Below, piece after piece: positions 1 through 8,616 of a stretch of 64,000 bases of DNA. The notes beneath the pieces were generated by a model that worked only from the letters and a program-made list of their open reading frames with translations, was not told where the DNA came from and ran no database searches. Each line of letters starts with the position of its first letter. The stretch's first letter is position 1. The stretch comes from an uncultured Lachnospiraceae bacterium (GTDB taxonomy: Bacteria > Bacillota > Clostridia > Lachnospirales > Lachnospiraceae). The stretch covers positions 13,416 through 77,415 of the forward strand of contig CAJUJL010000009.1 of the NCBI GenBank assembly GCA_910586725.1, given 5' to 3'. The translations under genes were made by a program, and so were the position numbers.

Positions 1-1
1 A

Positions 2-3000
2 AATGGCGCATGGCGCTGCCGGAACAGCTGGGGCGGCGATTGGGCGGAAGCGGGATATTTCTGGATTTCTTATGAAGATGCTTCCATTGGCGCGTTTTGC
101 AGCTTTGAAGCGGAGAATGCGGATAATTATGATCATATTTATCAGTATGACGGAGCGGACTATGGCATAGCCATGTCATATGAAAAGGCGGCCAATGTTT
201 TTTGCGCGGAGGGCGCACAAGAGCTGCGGGCGGTTTCTTTTCAGGTTCAGCATGCCTATGACTATGTGATTGAAGTTTATGTGGAGGGCGAGGAAGAAAT
301 GACGCTTCCGTCGGACGGCATTTTGCTTTGCCGGCAGCAGGGTTCGTTTGAGTATCCGGGCTACCATTTGATTCCGCTGGATGCGAGCGTGCTTTTAGAG
401 AGCGGCATGAAATATGCCGTAGGGGTAAGATTAACGGATAAAAGCGGCGATACGGGTTTTATTTGCATGGAAATGGGGGATGAATATTCGGCGCGGCCGG
501 GAGAATCTTTTGTTTACTATAATAAAGGATGGATGGATACAACGGAAGCCCCGAATAATCTGAAAAACGTCTGCATCAAAGCGTTTACGGACGACGTTAC
601 TTCCATTGACAAATCGAAACTTTTACAGGCAATTCGGGAGTGCGAAGCGGAAAATTTAAAAGAATCGGATTATACGGCAGTCACATGGGCCAAATATCTG
701 GAAATGAAACAGGCTGCGGAAGCGTTATACCAATCGGCGCAGCCGTCGGAACATGAAATCGTAAGGGCGGTTATCAATCTGAAATCAGCCAGAAATGCGC
801 TAAAGCCGGCCGAGGTTTTGATTGCGGATGAAAATTCGTTTGTAAGATTTATCAAAGACATTGAAGCCGGCAGCAGCTATGAGGGACAGACGGTCAGGCT
901 TAGATGCGATTTGGATATGCGGGGAGTGGAATATCATATCTTAAGGATGGGCCAGAAGCTGTTTCAGGGTACTTTTGACGGAGGCGGACATTCCATTTCC
1001 AATTTAAGCTGCCGGTACGGTTACAGCTATGGGGGCCTGTTTGGACAGATTGGAAATCAGGGAGTAGTAAAAGATCTGCTTCTTTTAAATGTGGAGGCAT
1101 TGGAGCTTTCCGGAAGCTTTTCGGGAGGAATCGCCGGAATTAACGAGGGAACCATCCGCGACTGCAAAGTTACGGGGGAAAATCTGGAATTTGCGTCTTC
1201 CAATACGGGAGGAATTGCCGGAAGCAACAAGGGAACGATTGAAAACTGCGCAGTGGAGGGAAGCTTGTATTTTACCGGAGATACGGGGCAGTCGGGAGGA
1301 ATTGCCGGAAGCAATGACGGACGGATTGCGCGGTCTTTCGTCAGTGGAGAGATTGTTTTTCAGAATCAGACGGATTCTGCGCACTGCGTGGGAGGCATCA
1401 GTGGATTCAACAGAGGAACGATGGAAAAATGTTATGTGAGCGGGGAAATCAATTCTGACAGCATGGTTTCCATAGGAGGAATTGCAGGGTACAGTTATCC
1501 GGAATCCGTGATCAGACAATGTTATAATCTTGCGGCAATCAAAGGAAATCCGGCAAATGATGTAAAGACGGGAGGCATCGGCGTTTACCTGTACGGTACG
1601 ACAAGCGGATGCTACAATTACGGAACGATTCTAAGGACAAAGGGAGAGACGCAGGGCGCGATTTACGTCTATAAAGGAACCGGTATGGTATCCAATTGCT
1701 ATTATCTGGATGTCAGCAGCGATAAAGGAGGATACAGTCCCAGACTTTCGGCGGGAAGCCTGACTGCGGAGGAATTTGCGTCCGCAAAAGCGGCGTATTA
1801 CTTAAACAGCAGCGGAGGAGAGGGGCAAAATACATACGAGTGGTCCCAGTCAAAAGAGACGCATGTTCCGATTTGGGCAGACGGGGAACATGGAGCCGTC
1901 ATAAAGGTGCAGGTAAGGCAAAAAGAGGGAAGCCAGTCCCAGGCGTCGCTGCATGGAGTGACGGAGGGCGTGTTTTATGAAACTGCCGGCACAAAAGTCA
2001 GAGTTTTGACAGATCAGAAAGAGCAAAAGCCGGGGTATGCGTTTGCGGCGCAGGTAAGCGGGCTTGTCCGCGCGGAGGATGGCGGCGATTTATATATTTT
2101 GCCAGAAGCGGACGTCACAGCGGAAATAGACTGTCAGATGTCAAAGGTTTTATATAAGATTACGTATCATTTTAACCGGGGAACCGGGACGGGACAAAAC
2201 ACGTACGATGTGGAATCGCGGGTGGAGCTGATGGATCCGGTAAGAGAAGGAGCCGAATTTTTAGGATGGTACGACAATGCGGAATGCCTGGGAGAACCGG
2301 TGAAAGTGATTCCGGTTGGAAGTACCGGAGATAAGGAGTTTTGGGCAAAATGGCATCGGGACGGGCATGAAGTGGTATTTCCGCAGAAAAAGGGATATGA
2401 AATCGAATCCTGCGACGGTTATACCAACGGAAAAATAGAGGACGACGGGTCGTATTTGTTTACGGTGCGCGCGGCAGACGGCTATGACATTTCCAATCTC
2501 GTTATTATATATGAGGGAACGCCCCTTGGTTCCGTTGACGGCGTTTACCGGATTGACCATATTGTGTCAGATATAGAAGATATTTCGATTGAGGGAATTT
2601 TGCTGGCTGCCGGAAATTATACGATGGAGAGCTACAATGGATATGTAGGAGAAACCTGCACGCTTAGGCCGGCTGCTCCGGCTGTCGGAATTAAGCTTGT
2701 GGGAGACGGCGAGTTTGGGGAAAGCATTACCGTAAATACGGAGGAAGAAATACAGATTGTAACCTGCGACGAGGAAGAAAATGTCAGCGGTGCGGAGACG
2801 GTTCGGTTCCGACGGGATTTACAGGCGCCGGAATATGTTTCCAATGAAGTTTTGCCGCACGGCGCGGGGAAATATATCAGCGGCGTTTCTGTCATGATTC
2901 ATGCGGCAGATGCAGAAAGCGGCATATCGGAGTATTCCTTTGACAATGGGCAAAGCTGGCAGAAAGAGAATTTGTATTACGTTCCGTGCGGGGAAACCGC

Positions 3001-4177
3001 GTCTTTATTTGAGCGGACCATCCTCATTCGCGACTATGCGGGAAATACGCAGCAATGTCATTTAGAGATTGAAGTTCCCGCTCTGTTAAAGTGCGGTTCC
3101 AAAATTACGCTGAACGCGGAAAAAGCGGCGTATCTGCTTGGAACGGACGTTTCGCTGAACGCGGAAATCACATTTGATGAAGACGTGGAGGGAGTCTCTG
3201 AATACGGAATGGTGCGTATCGTTTCGGCTGACGGAACAGAGCTTGGAACGGCAAACGTGACCAGGGCGGACGGTCAGAAAGGAACGGCAAAAATTGTTTT
3301 GTCAAAGGAAGCGCTGCCGCAATCGGGAGAGTTGGCAGTCCGGGCCGTATACGACGGAACAGATACGATTTTTCAGGACAGCGAATCGAATGTATGCCGC
3401 GTGACGATCGCATACGCAGCGATTTCAAATCCTGTGTTTTCCGATGTGCAGACGGCGCAGGGAAGTGCAGCAGCAGCCGGGGCGGGCGTCCTTGGCGAAC
3501 AAATACTTCCGACTTTTGGGACGGTTGCGGCCGGAGGAAAAACTATTTCTTACCGGATTGCGTGGGATGCGTCCATAACGATTGATTTGACAAAAGAGGG
3601 AAATTCCGCAGTTTTTACAGGAACGATTACCTATGAAAATGTACCCGCCGGAATTCTTATTCCGGAAAGCCGGATCGTTAAGAGAAAAGTTTCCGTGAAA
3701 AAAGCGGCCGTGAGCCCGCCGGCTCAAAAGCCCGTGTTTGCAGACGGGGCGACGCAGGAAGCGCAGGGTCTGGGAATTTACCAGGTGATTGACGCAAAGA
3801 AGAAAACGGCGCGTCTTGTCAAAGTAAGCAATCCAAACATCGTCAGGCTGAAAGTTCCCGCGACAGTAAACATTTGCGGCGTAACGTGCAAAGTTACGGA
3901 AATCGGAAATCAGGCCGCAAAAAACTGTAAAAGGCTCAGACAGGCCGTACTTGGAAAGCATGTAACGAAAATCGGAAAACAGGCGTTTTTCAACTGCAAA
4001 AGATTGAAGACCATACAACTGAATGGAAAAACGATAAAAACCGTGGGAGCGAAAGCGTTGAAAAAGACGGCGGGTAACATCACAATTCGTGCAAAGAAGA
4101 TGAATCGGAAACAAAAGACGGCACTTTTAAAAAAATTAAGAAAGGCGGGCGTCAGCAAAAAGGCGAAAGTGAAGTAG
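2..4177 (+). CDS. Secreted papain-like (C1) cysteine protease with GLUG, InlB-type and BspA-like repeats, 5' end missing
   Basis: The frame is open to the left edge, so the ATG at 173 is internal; 1391 residues are visible. The first visible residues carry NSWGGDW followed by GYFWISYED, the active-site Asn/Trp segment of papain-family peptidases, so the catalytic Cys and His lie off-window. Then, in order: a lectin-like domain typical of Firmicutes C1 peptidases (about 170-590), a FIVAR-like helical module (605-815), about six GLUG repeats of GGIAGxNxGTI type (1110-1640), an InlB B-repeat ending in FLGWYDN and EFWAKW (2150-2370), Ig-like or unassigned sequence, and a BspA-like LRR_5 C-terminus (3780-4177) with a Lys-rich tail. 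No LPXTG motif is seen. It is probably a surface-associated protease/adhesin. The family call is strong; the substrate is unknown. Confidence 0.85.
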   Translation, partial: NGAWRCRNSWGGDWAEAGYFWISYEDASIGAFCSFEAENADNYDHIYQYDGADYGIAMSYEKAANVFCAEGAQELRAVSFQVQHAYDYVIEVYVEGEEEMTLPSDGILLCRQQGSFEYPGYHLIPLDASVLLESGMKYAVGVRLTDKSGDTGFICMEMGDEYSARPGESFVYYNKGWMDTTEAPNNLKNVCIKAFTDDVTSIDKSKLLQAIRECEAENLKESDYTAVTWAKYLEMKQAAEALYQSAQPSEHEIVRAVINLKSARNALKPAEVLIADENSFVRFIKDIEAGSSYEGQTVRLRCDLDMRGVEYHILRMGQKLFQGTFDGGGHSISNLSCRYGYSYGGLFGQIGNQGVVKDLLLLNVEALELSGSFSGGIAGINEGTIRDCKVTGENLEFASSNTGGIAGSNKGTIENCAVEGSLYFTGDTGQSGGIAGSNDGRIARSFVSGEIVFQNQTDSAHCVGGISGFNRGTMEKCYVSGEINSDSMVSIGGIAGYSYPESVIRQCYNLAAIKGNPANDVKTGGIGVYLYGTTSGCYNYGTILRTKGETQGAIYVYKGTGMVSNCYYLDVSSDKGGYSPRLSAGSLTAEEFASAKAAYYLNSSGGEGQNTYEWSQSKETHVPIWADGEHGAVIKVQVRQKEGSQSQASLHGVTEGVFYETAGTKVRVLTDQKEQKPGYAFAAQVSGLVRAEDGGDLYILPEADVTAEIDCQMSKVLYKITYHFNRGTGTGQNTYDVESRVELMDPVREGAEFLGWYDNAECLGEPVKVIPVGSTGDKEFWAKWHRDGHEVVFPQKKGYEIESCDGYTNGKIEDDGSYLFTVRAADGYDISNLVIIYEGTPLGSVDGVYRIDHIVSDIEDISIEGILLAAGNYTMESYNGYVGETCTLRPAAPAVGIKLVGDGEFGESITVNTEEEIQIVTCDEEENVSGAETVRFRRDLQAPEYVSNEVLPHGAGKYISGVSVMIHAADAESGISEYSFDNGQSWQKENLYYVPCGETASLFERTILIRDYAGNTQQCHLEIEVPALLKCGSKITLNAEKAAYLLGTDVSLNAEITFDEDVEGVSEYGMVRIVSADGTELGTANVTRADGQKGTAKIVLSKEALPQSGELAVRAVYDGTDTIFQDSESNVCRVTIAYAAISNPVFSDVQTAQGSAAAAGAGVLGEQILPTFGTVAAGGKTISYRIAWDASITIDLTKEGNSAVFTGTITYENVPAGILIPESRIVKRKVSVKKAAVSPPAQKPVFADGATQEAQGLGIYQVIDAKKKTARLVKVSNPNIVRLKVPATVNICGVTCKVTEIGNQAAKNCKRLRQAVLGKHVTKIGKQAFFNCKRLKTIQLNGKTIKTVGAKALKKTAGNITIRAKKMNRKQKTALLKKLRKAGVSKKAKVK

Positions 4178-4210
4178 GGAGCCTTTTTATGAGCCAAAAT
4201 CCAAAAGAAA

Positions 4211-4250
4211 CGCGCCAATTTGCCAGTATCTGGTATTTTGGCGTCTTTTG
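4211..4250 (+). terminator. Imperfect hairpin after the protease gene
   Basis: CGCCAA and CCAG pair with CTGG and TTGGCG around a TAT loop, with an internal mismatch, followed by TCTTTT. It sits about 35 bp after the stop codon and before the antiporter operon. The stem is imperfect, so confidence is moderate. Confidence 0.5.
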
Positions 4251-4333
4251 CATTCATAAATTGCAAAAAAAAGCATAATATACTTGATTTTAGCTTGTCA
4301 AAGGGTGTAAATTATTGTGGGAGCGTGAGGAAG

Positions 4334-4831
4334 ATGTATATTTTATTTTTTATATTATGGATTCTCTTAAACGGACAATTTACATGGGAAATTGCCGGAT
4401 TTGGGATTGTGATTGCGGGATTTTTGTACGCGTTTGTCTGTAAGTTTCTGGACTATTCGGTGGAAAAAGATAAGCTTTTGTTCCGAAAACTGCCCTATAT
4501 TCTGGCTTATATCCTGATTTTAATCTGGGAGATTATAAAGGCCAATATGGACGCCATACGATTGGGCCTTAGCTATCGGACGGAAGTAGATCCCGTGATT
4601 GTTCGGTTTCGGACGGATTTAAAATCTAAGACGGCAAGGGTTGTTCTGGCTAATTCCATTACGCTGACGCCGGGGACGATTACGATTGCCCTGGAAGAGG
4701 ACGAACTGATTGTCCATGCGCTCGACGCGGGGCTGATTGAGGGGATTGACGAGAGCATATTTGTGCGGATGCTTCGAAAAATGGAAGCAATGGATGAAAA
4801 AATCCTGGGGAAAGGGAGGAAAATGTCATGA
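4334..4831 (+). CDS. mrpE: Mrp-type cation/proton antiporter subunit E (MnhE/MbhA)
   Basis: This 165-residue membrane protein has two N-terminal hydrophobic segments (MYILFFILWILL and GFGIVIAGFLYAF), a third near residue 55, and the MnhE-type C-terminal part with VVLANSITLTPGT. The length matches the family. The start at 4334 is preferred over in-frame ATGs further upstream because it follows a GTGAGGAAG ribosome site and begins directly with the first membrane segment. It is the first gene of the operon and overlaps the next gene by ATGA. MrpE is an accessory membrane subunit of the Na+/H+ antiporter needed for full activity or assembly. Confidence 0.88.
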   Translation: MYILFFILWILLNGQFTWEIAGFGIVIAGFLYAFVCKFLDYSVEKDKLLFRKLPYILAYILILIWEIIKANMDAIRLGLSYRTEVDPVIVRFRTDLKSKTARVVLANSITLTPGTITIALEEDELIVHALDAGLIEGIDESIFVRMLRKMEAMDEKILGKGRKMS

Positions 4832-5160
4832 ATAGTGGGATTGCGTCGTTAGAACAGGCGTATCATATCCTGTTTATGGTTTTTTTGGTGATTCTGGCGA
4901 TTATGTTTTTCGCCTGTCTGATTCGCGCGGTGATTGGCCCAAGGATGGCGGACCGGATTGTGGCGGTCAATATGATGGGGACAATGGTTATGGTTGCCAT
5001 TGTGATTCTGGCGGTTATGCTCAAGGAGGGATACCTTGTGGATATTTGCCTGATTTATGCGATGATTAGTTTTCTGGCGGTGATTGTGCTGACCAAAGTA
5101 TATATGGGCGTTTATATGGAGTGGAAGAGCAAGGAGGGTGAGAAGTTTGGCAGTTATTGA
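4828..5160 (+). CDS. mrpF: Mrp-type antiporter subunit F (MnhF/MbhB)
   Basis: This 110-residue protein has three predicted membrane helices and the MnhF-type RAVIGPRMADRIVAVNMMG segment. It starts inside the mrpE stop (4-bp overlap, translational coupling) and its end overlaps the 5' end of mrpG. MrpF is a small membrane subunit of the antiporter core. Length and hydropathy match the family. Confidence 0.88.
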   Translation: MNSGIASLEQAYHILFMVFLVILAIMFFACLIRAVIGPRMADRIVAVNMMGTMVMVAIVILAVMLKEGYLVDICLIYAMISFLAVIVLTKVYMGVYMEWKSKEGEKFGSY

Positions 5161-5524
5161 ATGGATTCGTTTTTTTGTGGCCGTATTGTTTCTGTTGTCC
5201 GGACTGGCGATTTTCTTTCTGGAAGTGTTCTGCACCTACCGGTTTAAATACGTGCTAAACCGCATGCAGCTTGCGGCTACCGGGGATACCCTTGGCATCG
5301 GGCTTTGTCTTGTGGGGCTTATGATTGCAAACGGATGGAATATGACGACGGCCAAAATTGCGCTTGTCATTGTCTTTCTCTGGTGCGCGTCTCCTGTGGC
5401 TTCGCATATGATTTCCCGGCTGCAGATGTTTACCGACAAGCGGCTTTTGGACCATTGCCGCATTGTTATGATTCGGAAAAAGAAAAAAGACGGGGGAGGA
5501 AAGCGCGAAGATGGAACTGTTTAA
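5147..5524 (+). CDS. mrpG: Mrp-type antiporter subunit G (MnhG/MbhC)
   Basis: A three-helix MnhG/YufB-family subunit, about 125 residues, with a charged Lys/Arg-rich C-terminus. Start choice: a GTG lies at 5138, but the AAGGAGG at 5131-5137 is only one base from it and about nine bases from the TTG at 5147, so TTG at 5147 (MAVIEWIRFF) is the better start. The gene overlaps mrpF by 14 bp and the following DUF4040 gene by 14 bp, as expected in a translationally coupled operon. Confidence 0.82.
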   Translation: MAVIEWIRFFVAVLFLLSGLAIFFLEVFCTYRFKYVLNRMQLAATGDTLGIGLCLVGLMIANGWNMTTAKIALVIVFLWCASPVASHMISRLQMFTDKRLLDHCRIVMIRKKKKDGGGKREDGTV

Positions 5525-5795
5525 TATGATTTTGCTTGGATTTTTGGTTGTTTGCGCCGTTTCGGTCAGCTTTTCGAAAAATCTGTTAAATTCCATTTTG
5601 ATTTTTATGTCTTACAGCCTGATTATGTCAATTATCTGGATTCTTCTGGAATCCCCGGATCTTGCGATTACAGAGGCGGCCGTAGGAGCCGGGGTAACGA
5701 GCGTTTTGTTTTTTATTACACTGAAAAAGATTCATGCATTGCAGCAGGAACCAAAGGAGGAGGAGCCAGGTGAGCAGAATCAGAAAACAGAGTGA
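5511..5795 (+). CDS. DUF4040 / MbhD-like antiporter subunit
   Basis: This 94-residue membrane protein has three helices and the conserved segment SPDLAITEAAVGAG, which matches the DUF4040 domain found in the C-terminal part of Bacillus MrpA and as the separate subunit MbhD of archaeal membrane-bound hydrogenases. Here it is a free-standing gene, as in Mbh operons. The GGAGGA ribosome site overlaps the end of mrpG. Its C-terminal end overlaps the start of the next gene by 26 bp. It is inferred to be part of the ion-translocating membrane arm. Confidence 0.82.
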   Translation: MELFNMILLGFLVVCAVSVSFSKNLLNSILIFMSYSLIMSIIWILLESPDLAITEAAVGAGVTSVLFFITLKKIHALQQEPKEEEPGEQNQKTE

Positions 5796-6732
5796 GTATG
5801 AAAAAACATTTGCCTTTCATTTTTTTCGCTGGCTTGGCGGGGAAAAGGACGCGTTTGTAGGCAATATGGAGATGAAGCCGCAAGAGGAGTATGTGGAAGA
5901 AGAGGCGACGATTGAGGAGCGCATGAAAGACAGGCAGCAAGTCATGGCGGAAGTCTACGACAGCAGCCACAACAGGGAGCTTTTGTTTTTTAACAAATTG
6001 TATAAATGCTTCAGCATTGTTTTTTGTATCGCGATTGTGGCGCTTTTGGTGCTAACCGTTTCTTACCTGCCCTCTGTGGGCGGCGCGGATAAGCCGACGA
6101 ACAATCTTGTGTCGGAAACGTATATTACGGACGGACTGAAAGATACGGGCGCGGTCAATATTGTGACGGGGATGATTTTGTCTTACCGCGCGTTTGATAC
6201 GTTTGGCGAGACAAATGTGCTGTTTATCGCAACTTGCTGCGTGATGATTATGCTGATGGTGGATGAAGATAAGATTCATTTGAACAAGGAGTCGAACGAC
6301 AGGGGATTTGAACCGAAAAACGACATGATTTTGCAGATTGTAGCGACGCTTCTTGTGCCGATTGTCTTTTTGTTCGGCATTTACATTATTTTAAACGGCC
6401 ATCTGTCACCGGGCGGCGGCTTTTCCGGAGGGGCGATGATTGGCGCGGGAATGATTTTATATGTCGCTGCGTTTGGCTTTGAAAAGACGGAACGGTTTTT
6501 TAATGAAAAAGTATATAAATGCGTAAAAGTGACCGCTTTAATCTGTTATGGATGCATTGTGACGTATTACTTTCTGACAGGCGCGAACGGGCTTCCCAGC
6601 CAGATTCCCCTGGGAGAGGCGGGCAAGATTTTAAGCGGAGGGATTACGCTTCCGATTAATATTTTTGTAGGTTCCGAGGTGGCTTGTACGATGTATGCGT
6701 TTTACGCGCTGTTTCGAAGAGGAGGATTGTAA
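5770..6732 (+). CDS. MbhE-like plus MrpB (MnhB) fusion antiporter subunit
   Basis: A 320-residue protein from GTG at 5770, chosen because AAAGGAGGAGGAG lies 7-16 bp upstream; frames further upstream lack such a site. Residues 1 to about 75 are charged and probably cytosolic. Next comes an MbhE-like part with two helices and SYRAFDTFGETNVLF (about residues 80-180). Last is an MnhB domain with NGHLSPGGGFSGGAMIGAG and several helices (about 195-320). Mbh operons keep these as separate MbhE and MbhF; here they are fused. The gene ends with a TAATG overlap into mrpC. Confidence 0.8.
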   Translation: MSRIRKQSEYEKTFAFHFFRWLGGEKDAFVGNMEMKPQEEYVEEEATIEERMKDRQQVMAEVYDSSHNRELLFFNKLYKCFSIVFCIAIVALLVLTVSYLPSVGGADKPTNNLVSETYITDGLKDTGAVNIVTGMILSYRAFDTFGETNVLFIATCCVMIMLMVDEDKIHLNKESNDRGFEPKNDMILQIVATLLVPIVFLFGIYIILNGHLSPGGGFSGGAMIGAGMILYVAAFGFEKTERFFNEKVYKCVKVTALICYGCIVTYYFLTGANGLPSQIPLGEAGKILSGGITLPINIFVGSEVACTMYAFYALFRRGGL

Positions 6733-7106
6733 TGGGAGAGCATTTGCTTGAGAATTATGCGGAAGTAGTGGCCGTGGCGTTGTTTGGCATCGGCTTTACC
6801 AATCTGCTTTTGCAGAAAAATATGATCAAAAAAATTATCGGGTTAAACATTATGGACACGGCAGTCTATCTGTTTCTGGCGGAAAAAGGATATATTTCGG
6901 GACATATTGCGCCGATTGTTGTAAATGGAGATTTAAGCCCTGACACTTATATCAACCCCGTGCCAAGCGGACTTGTACTGACAGGAATCGTTGTGTCCGT
7001 ATCGGTTACGGCCCTGATGCTGTCGCTTACCATCCGGCTGTACCGCAGATACCATACGCTGGATTTGGATGAGATTACAATGAGACTTAAGAAGGAAGGT
7101 TTATAA
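6732..7106 (+). CDS. mrpC: Mrp-type antiporter subunit C (MnhC / NuoK-like)
   Basis: This 124-residue, three-helix protein of the NuoK/MnhC family (Oxidored_q2) has the typical GLNIMDTAVYLFL stretch and the PVPSGLVLTGIVVSVSVTAL segment. It starts one base into the previous stop (TAATG) with GAGGAGG just upstream. In the complex, MrpC packs beside the MrpA/D-type subunits and contributes to ion translocation. Confidence 0.88.
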   Translation: MGEHLLENYAEVVAVALFGIGFTNLLLQKNMIKKIIGLNIMDTAVYLFLAEKGYISGHIAPIVVNGDLSPDTYINPVPSGLVLTGIVVSVSVTALMLSLTIRLYRRYHTLDLDEITMRLKKEGL

Positions 7107-8597
7107 ATGGAAATCATAAGAAATTTTCCCTGCCTTTCGATTCTGCTGGCCATGTTTTCCGCAATTATCAGTTCAGCGTTAAAGGGCAGATGGGCAAGAC
7201 GGTTAAATACCTTTGTAGTGACGGCGGTTGGAATTCTGTCAGCCTGTACGCTGTATTTTACGCATGTGACGGGGAAGAGCTATGTGTATGTGATGGGTCA
7301 TTTTCCGGCCCCCTTTGGCAACGAGATACGGTTTGGTTCATTAGAAGCGGGCATGGCGCTTTTCTTTTGCGTCATTATGCTGCTGTCTCTAAACGGAGGC
7401 CGGCATAAGCTTCGGATTGATATTGATCCGGCCAAGGAAAATCTGTACTATATTATGGTGGATTTGCTGCTTAGCTCTCTGCTTGCGCTCGTTTATACGA
7501 ACGATTTATTTACGGCGTATGTATTTGTGGAGATTAATACGATTGCAGCCTGCGGCCTGATTATGATTATGGAGAGCGGGCGGGCGATTGAGGCGGCGAC
7601 GCGTTATATGATTATGAGTCTGCTTGGCTCCGGTTTGTTCTTGATTGGGCTTTGCATGTTATATGATATGACGGGGCATCTTCTGATGAGCAATATTCAG
7701 CAGAGCGTTCGGGAAATTGCGTCAAGCGGAACGTACATGATACCTTTGCTTGTGACGATTGCGCTGATTGTGGTGGGCCTTGCGATTAAGAGCGCGCTGT
7801 TTCCGTTTCACGCATGGCTGCCGGACGCCTACGGGTATTCTACGGTTTCTTCGGCGGCAATGCTTTCAAGCCTTGTGTCGAAAGGATATATTTTCCTTTT
7901 GATTAAAATTATTTACCGTGTCATTGGCTTTGATATTTTTGTGGGCAGCCGGATTATCAATGTGCTGTTTGTCTTCGGACTCGCCGGAATGATTATGGGT
8001 TCGACGAGCGCGATTCGGGAAAACGATATACGCCGTATGATTTCGTATTCCTCCGTTGCGCAGATTGGCTATATTTACATGGGATTTGGACTGGGAACGC
8101 CTGTGGGCATGGCGGCTTCCGTCTTTCACATTTTATCCCATGCGGCGACAAAATCGCTGTTGTTTGTTTCCGGCGTGGGGCTTACGGATGTGTCCGGAGA
8201 CCATAAGGAGTTTATTGAACTGACGGGGGCGGGATACCGAAATATCTGCGCCGGGCTGGCGTTTACGGCCGGTTCCCTTTCCATGGTGGGAATTCCTCTG
8301 TTTTCTGGGTTTATCAGCAAGCTTTTGTTTTCACAGGCGGCGGTGCAGAGCAATCTGAAAATGCTGCCGACGCTGATTGTACTGGCAATCAGCACGGTTT
8401 TAAATGCAATCTATTTTATGAAGACGGTGATCCGCATTTATACGCCGGTGGAAAGTAAATACGAATCGGTTTCCGTAAAGAAAAATTCCCTGTATGCATT
8501 CACGCTGTTTTGCTTTATTGCGTTAAACGTCGTGCTTGGCATGTGTTCGCAGCCGATTACGGACTGGATTACGCAGGGGTTATCCGTTTTTGCATAG
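7107..8597 (+). CDS. mrpD: MrpD/NuoN-type proton-translocating subunit (first of four)
   Basis: This 496-residue polytopic protein of the Proton_antipo_M family begins directly after the mrpC stop. The family's ion-pathway residues are visible: the Glu in YVFVEINTIAACG and the Lys in AIKSALFPFHAWLPDAY, followed by the SSAAMLSSLVSKGYIFLL helix with a second Lys. The position after mrpC matches MrpD in Mrp operons and MbhH in Mbh operons, so this is the best candidate for the canonical MrpD. Confidence 0.83.
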   Translation: MEIIRNFPCLSILLAMFSAIISSALKGRWARRLNTFVVTAVGILSACTLYFTHVTGKSYVYVMGHFPAPFGNEIRFGSLEAGMALFFCVIMLLSLNGGRHKLRIDIDPAKENLYYIMVDLLLSSLLALVYTNDLFTAYVFVEINTIAACGLIMIMESGRAIEAATRYMIMSLLGSGLFLIGLCMLYDMTGHLLMSNIQQSVREIASSGTYMIPLLVTIALIVVGLAIKSALFPFHAWLPDAYGYSTVSSAAMLSSLVSKGYIFLLIKIIYRVIGFDIFVGSRIINVLFVFGLAGMIMGSTSAIRENDIRRMISYSSVAQIGYIYMGFGLGTPVGMAASVFHILSHAATKSLLFVSGVGLTDVSGDHKEFIELTGAGYRNICAGLAFTAGSLSMVGIPLFSGFISKLLFSQAAVQSNLKMLPTLIVLAISTVLNAIYFMKTVIRIYTPVESKYESVSVKKNSLYAFTLFCFIALNVVLGMCSQPITDWITQGLSVFA

Positions 8598-8616
8598 GGA
8601 ATAGGAGGCGAGAGAA

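Noticed and set aside
3425..4114. 229-residue minus-strand open frame
   Set aside because: Antisense to the BspA-like C-terminus; no ribosome site and no recognisable domain.
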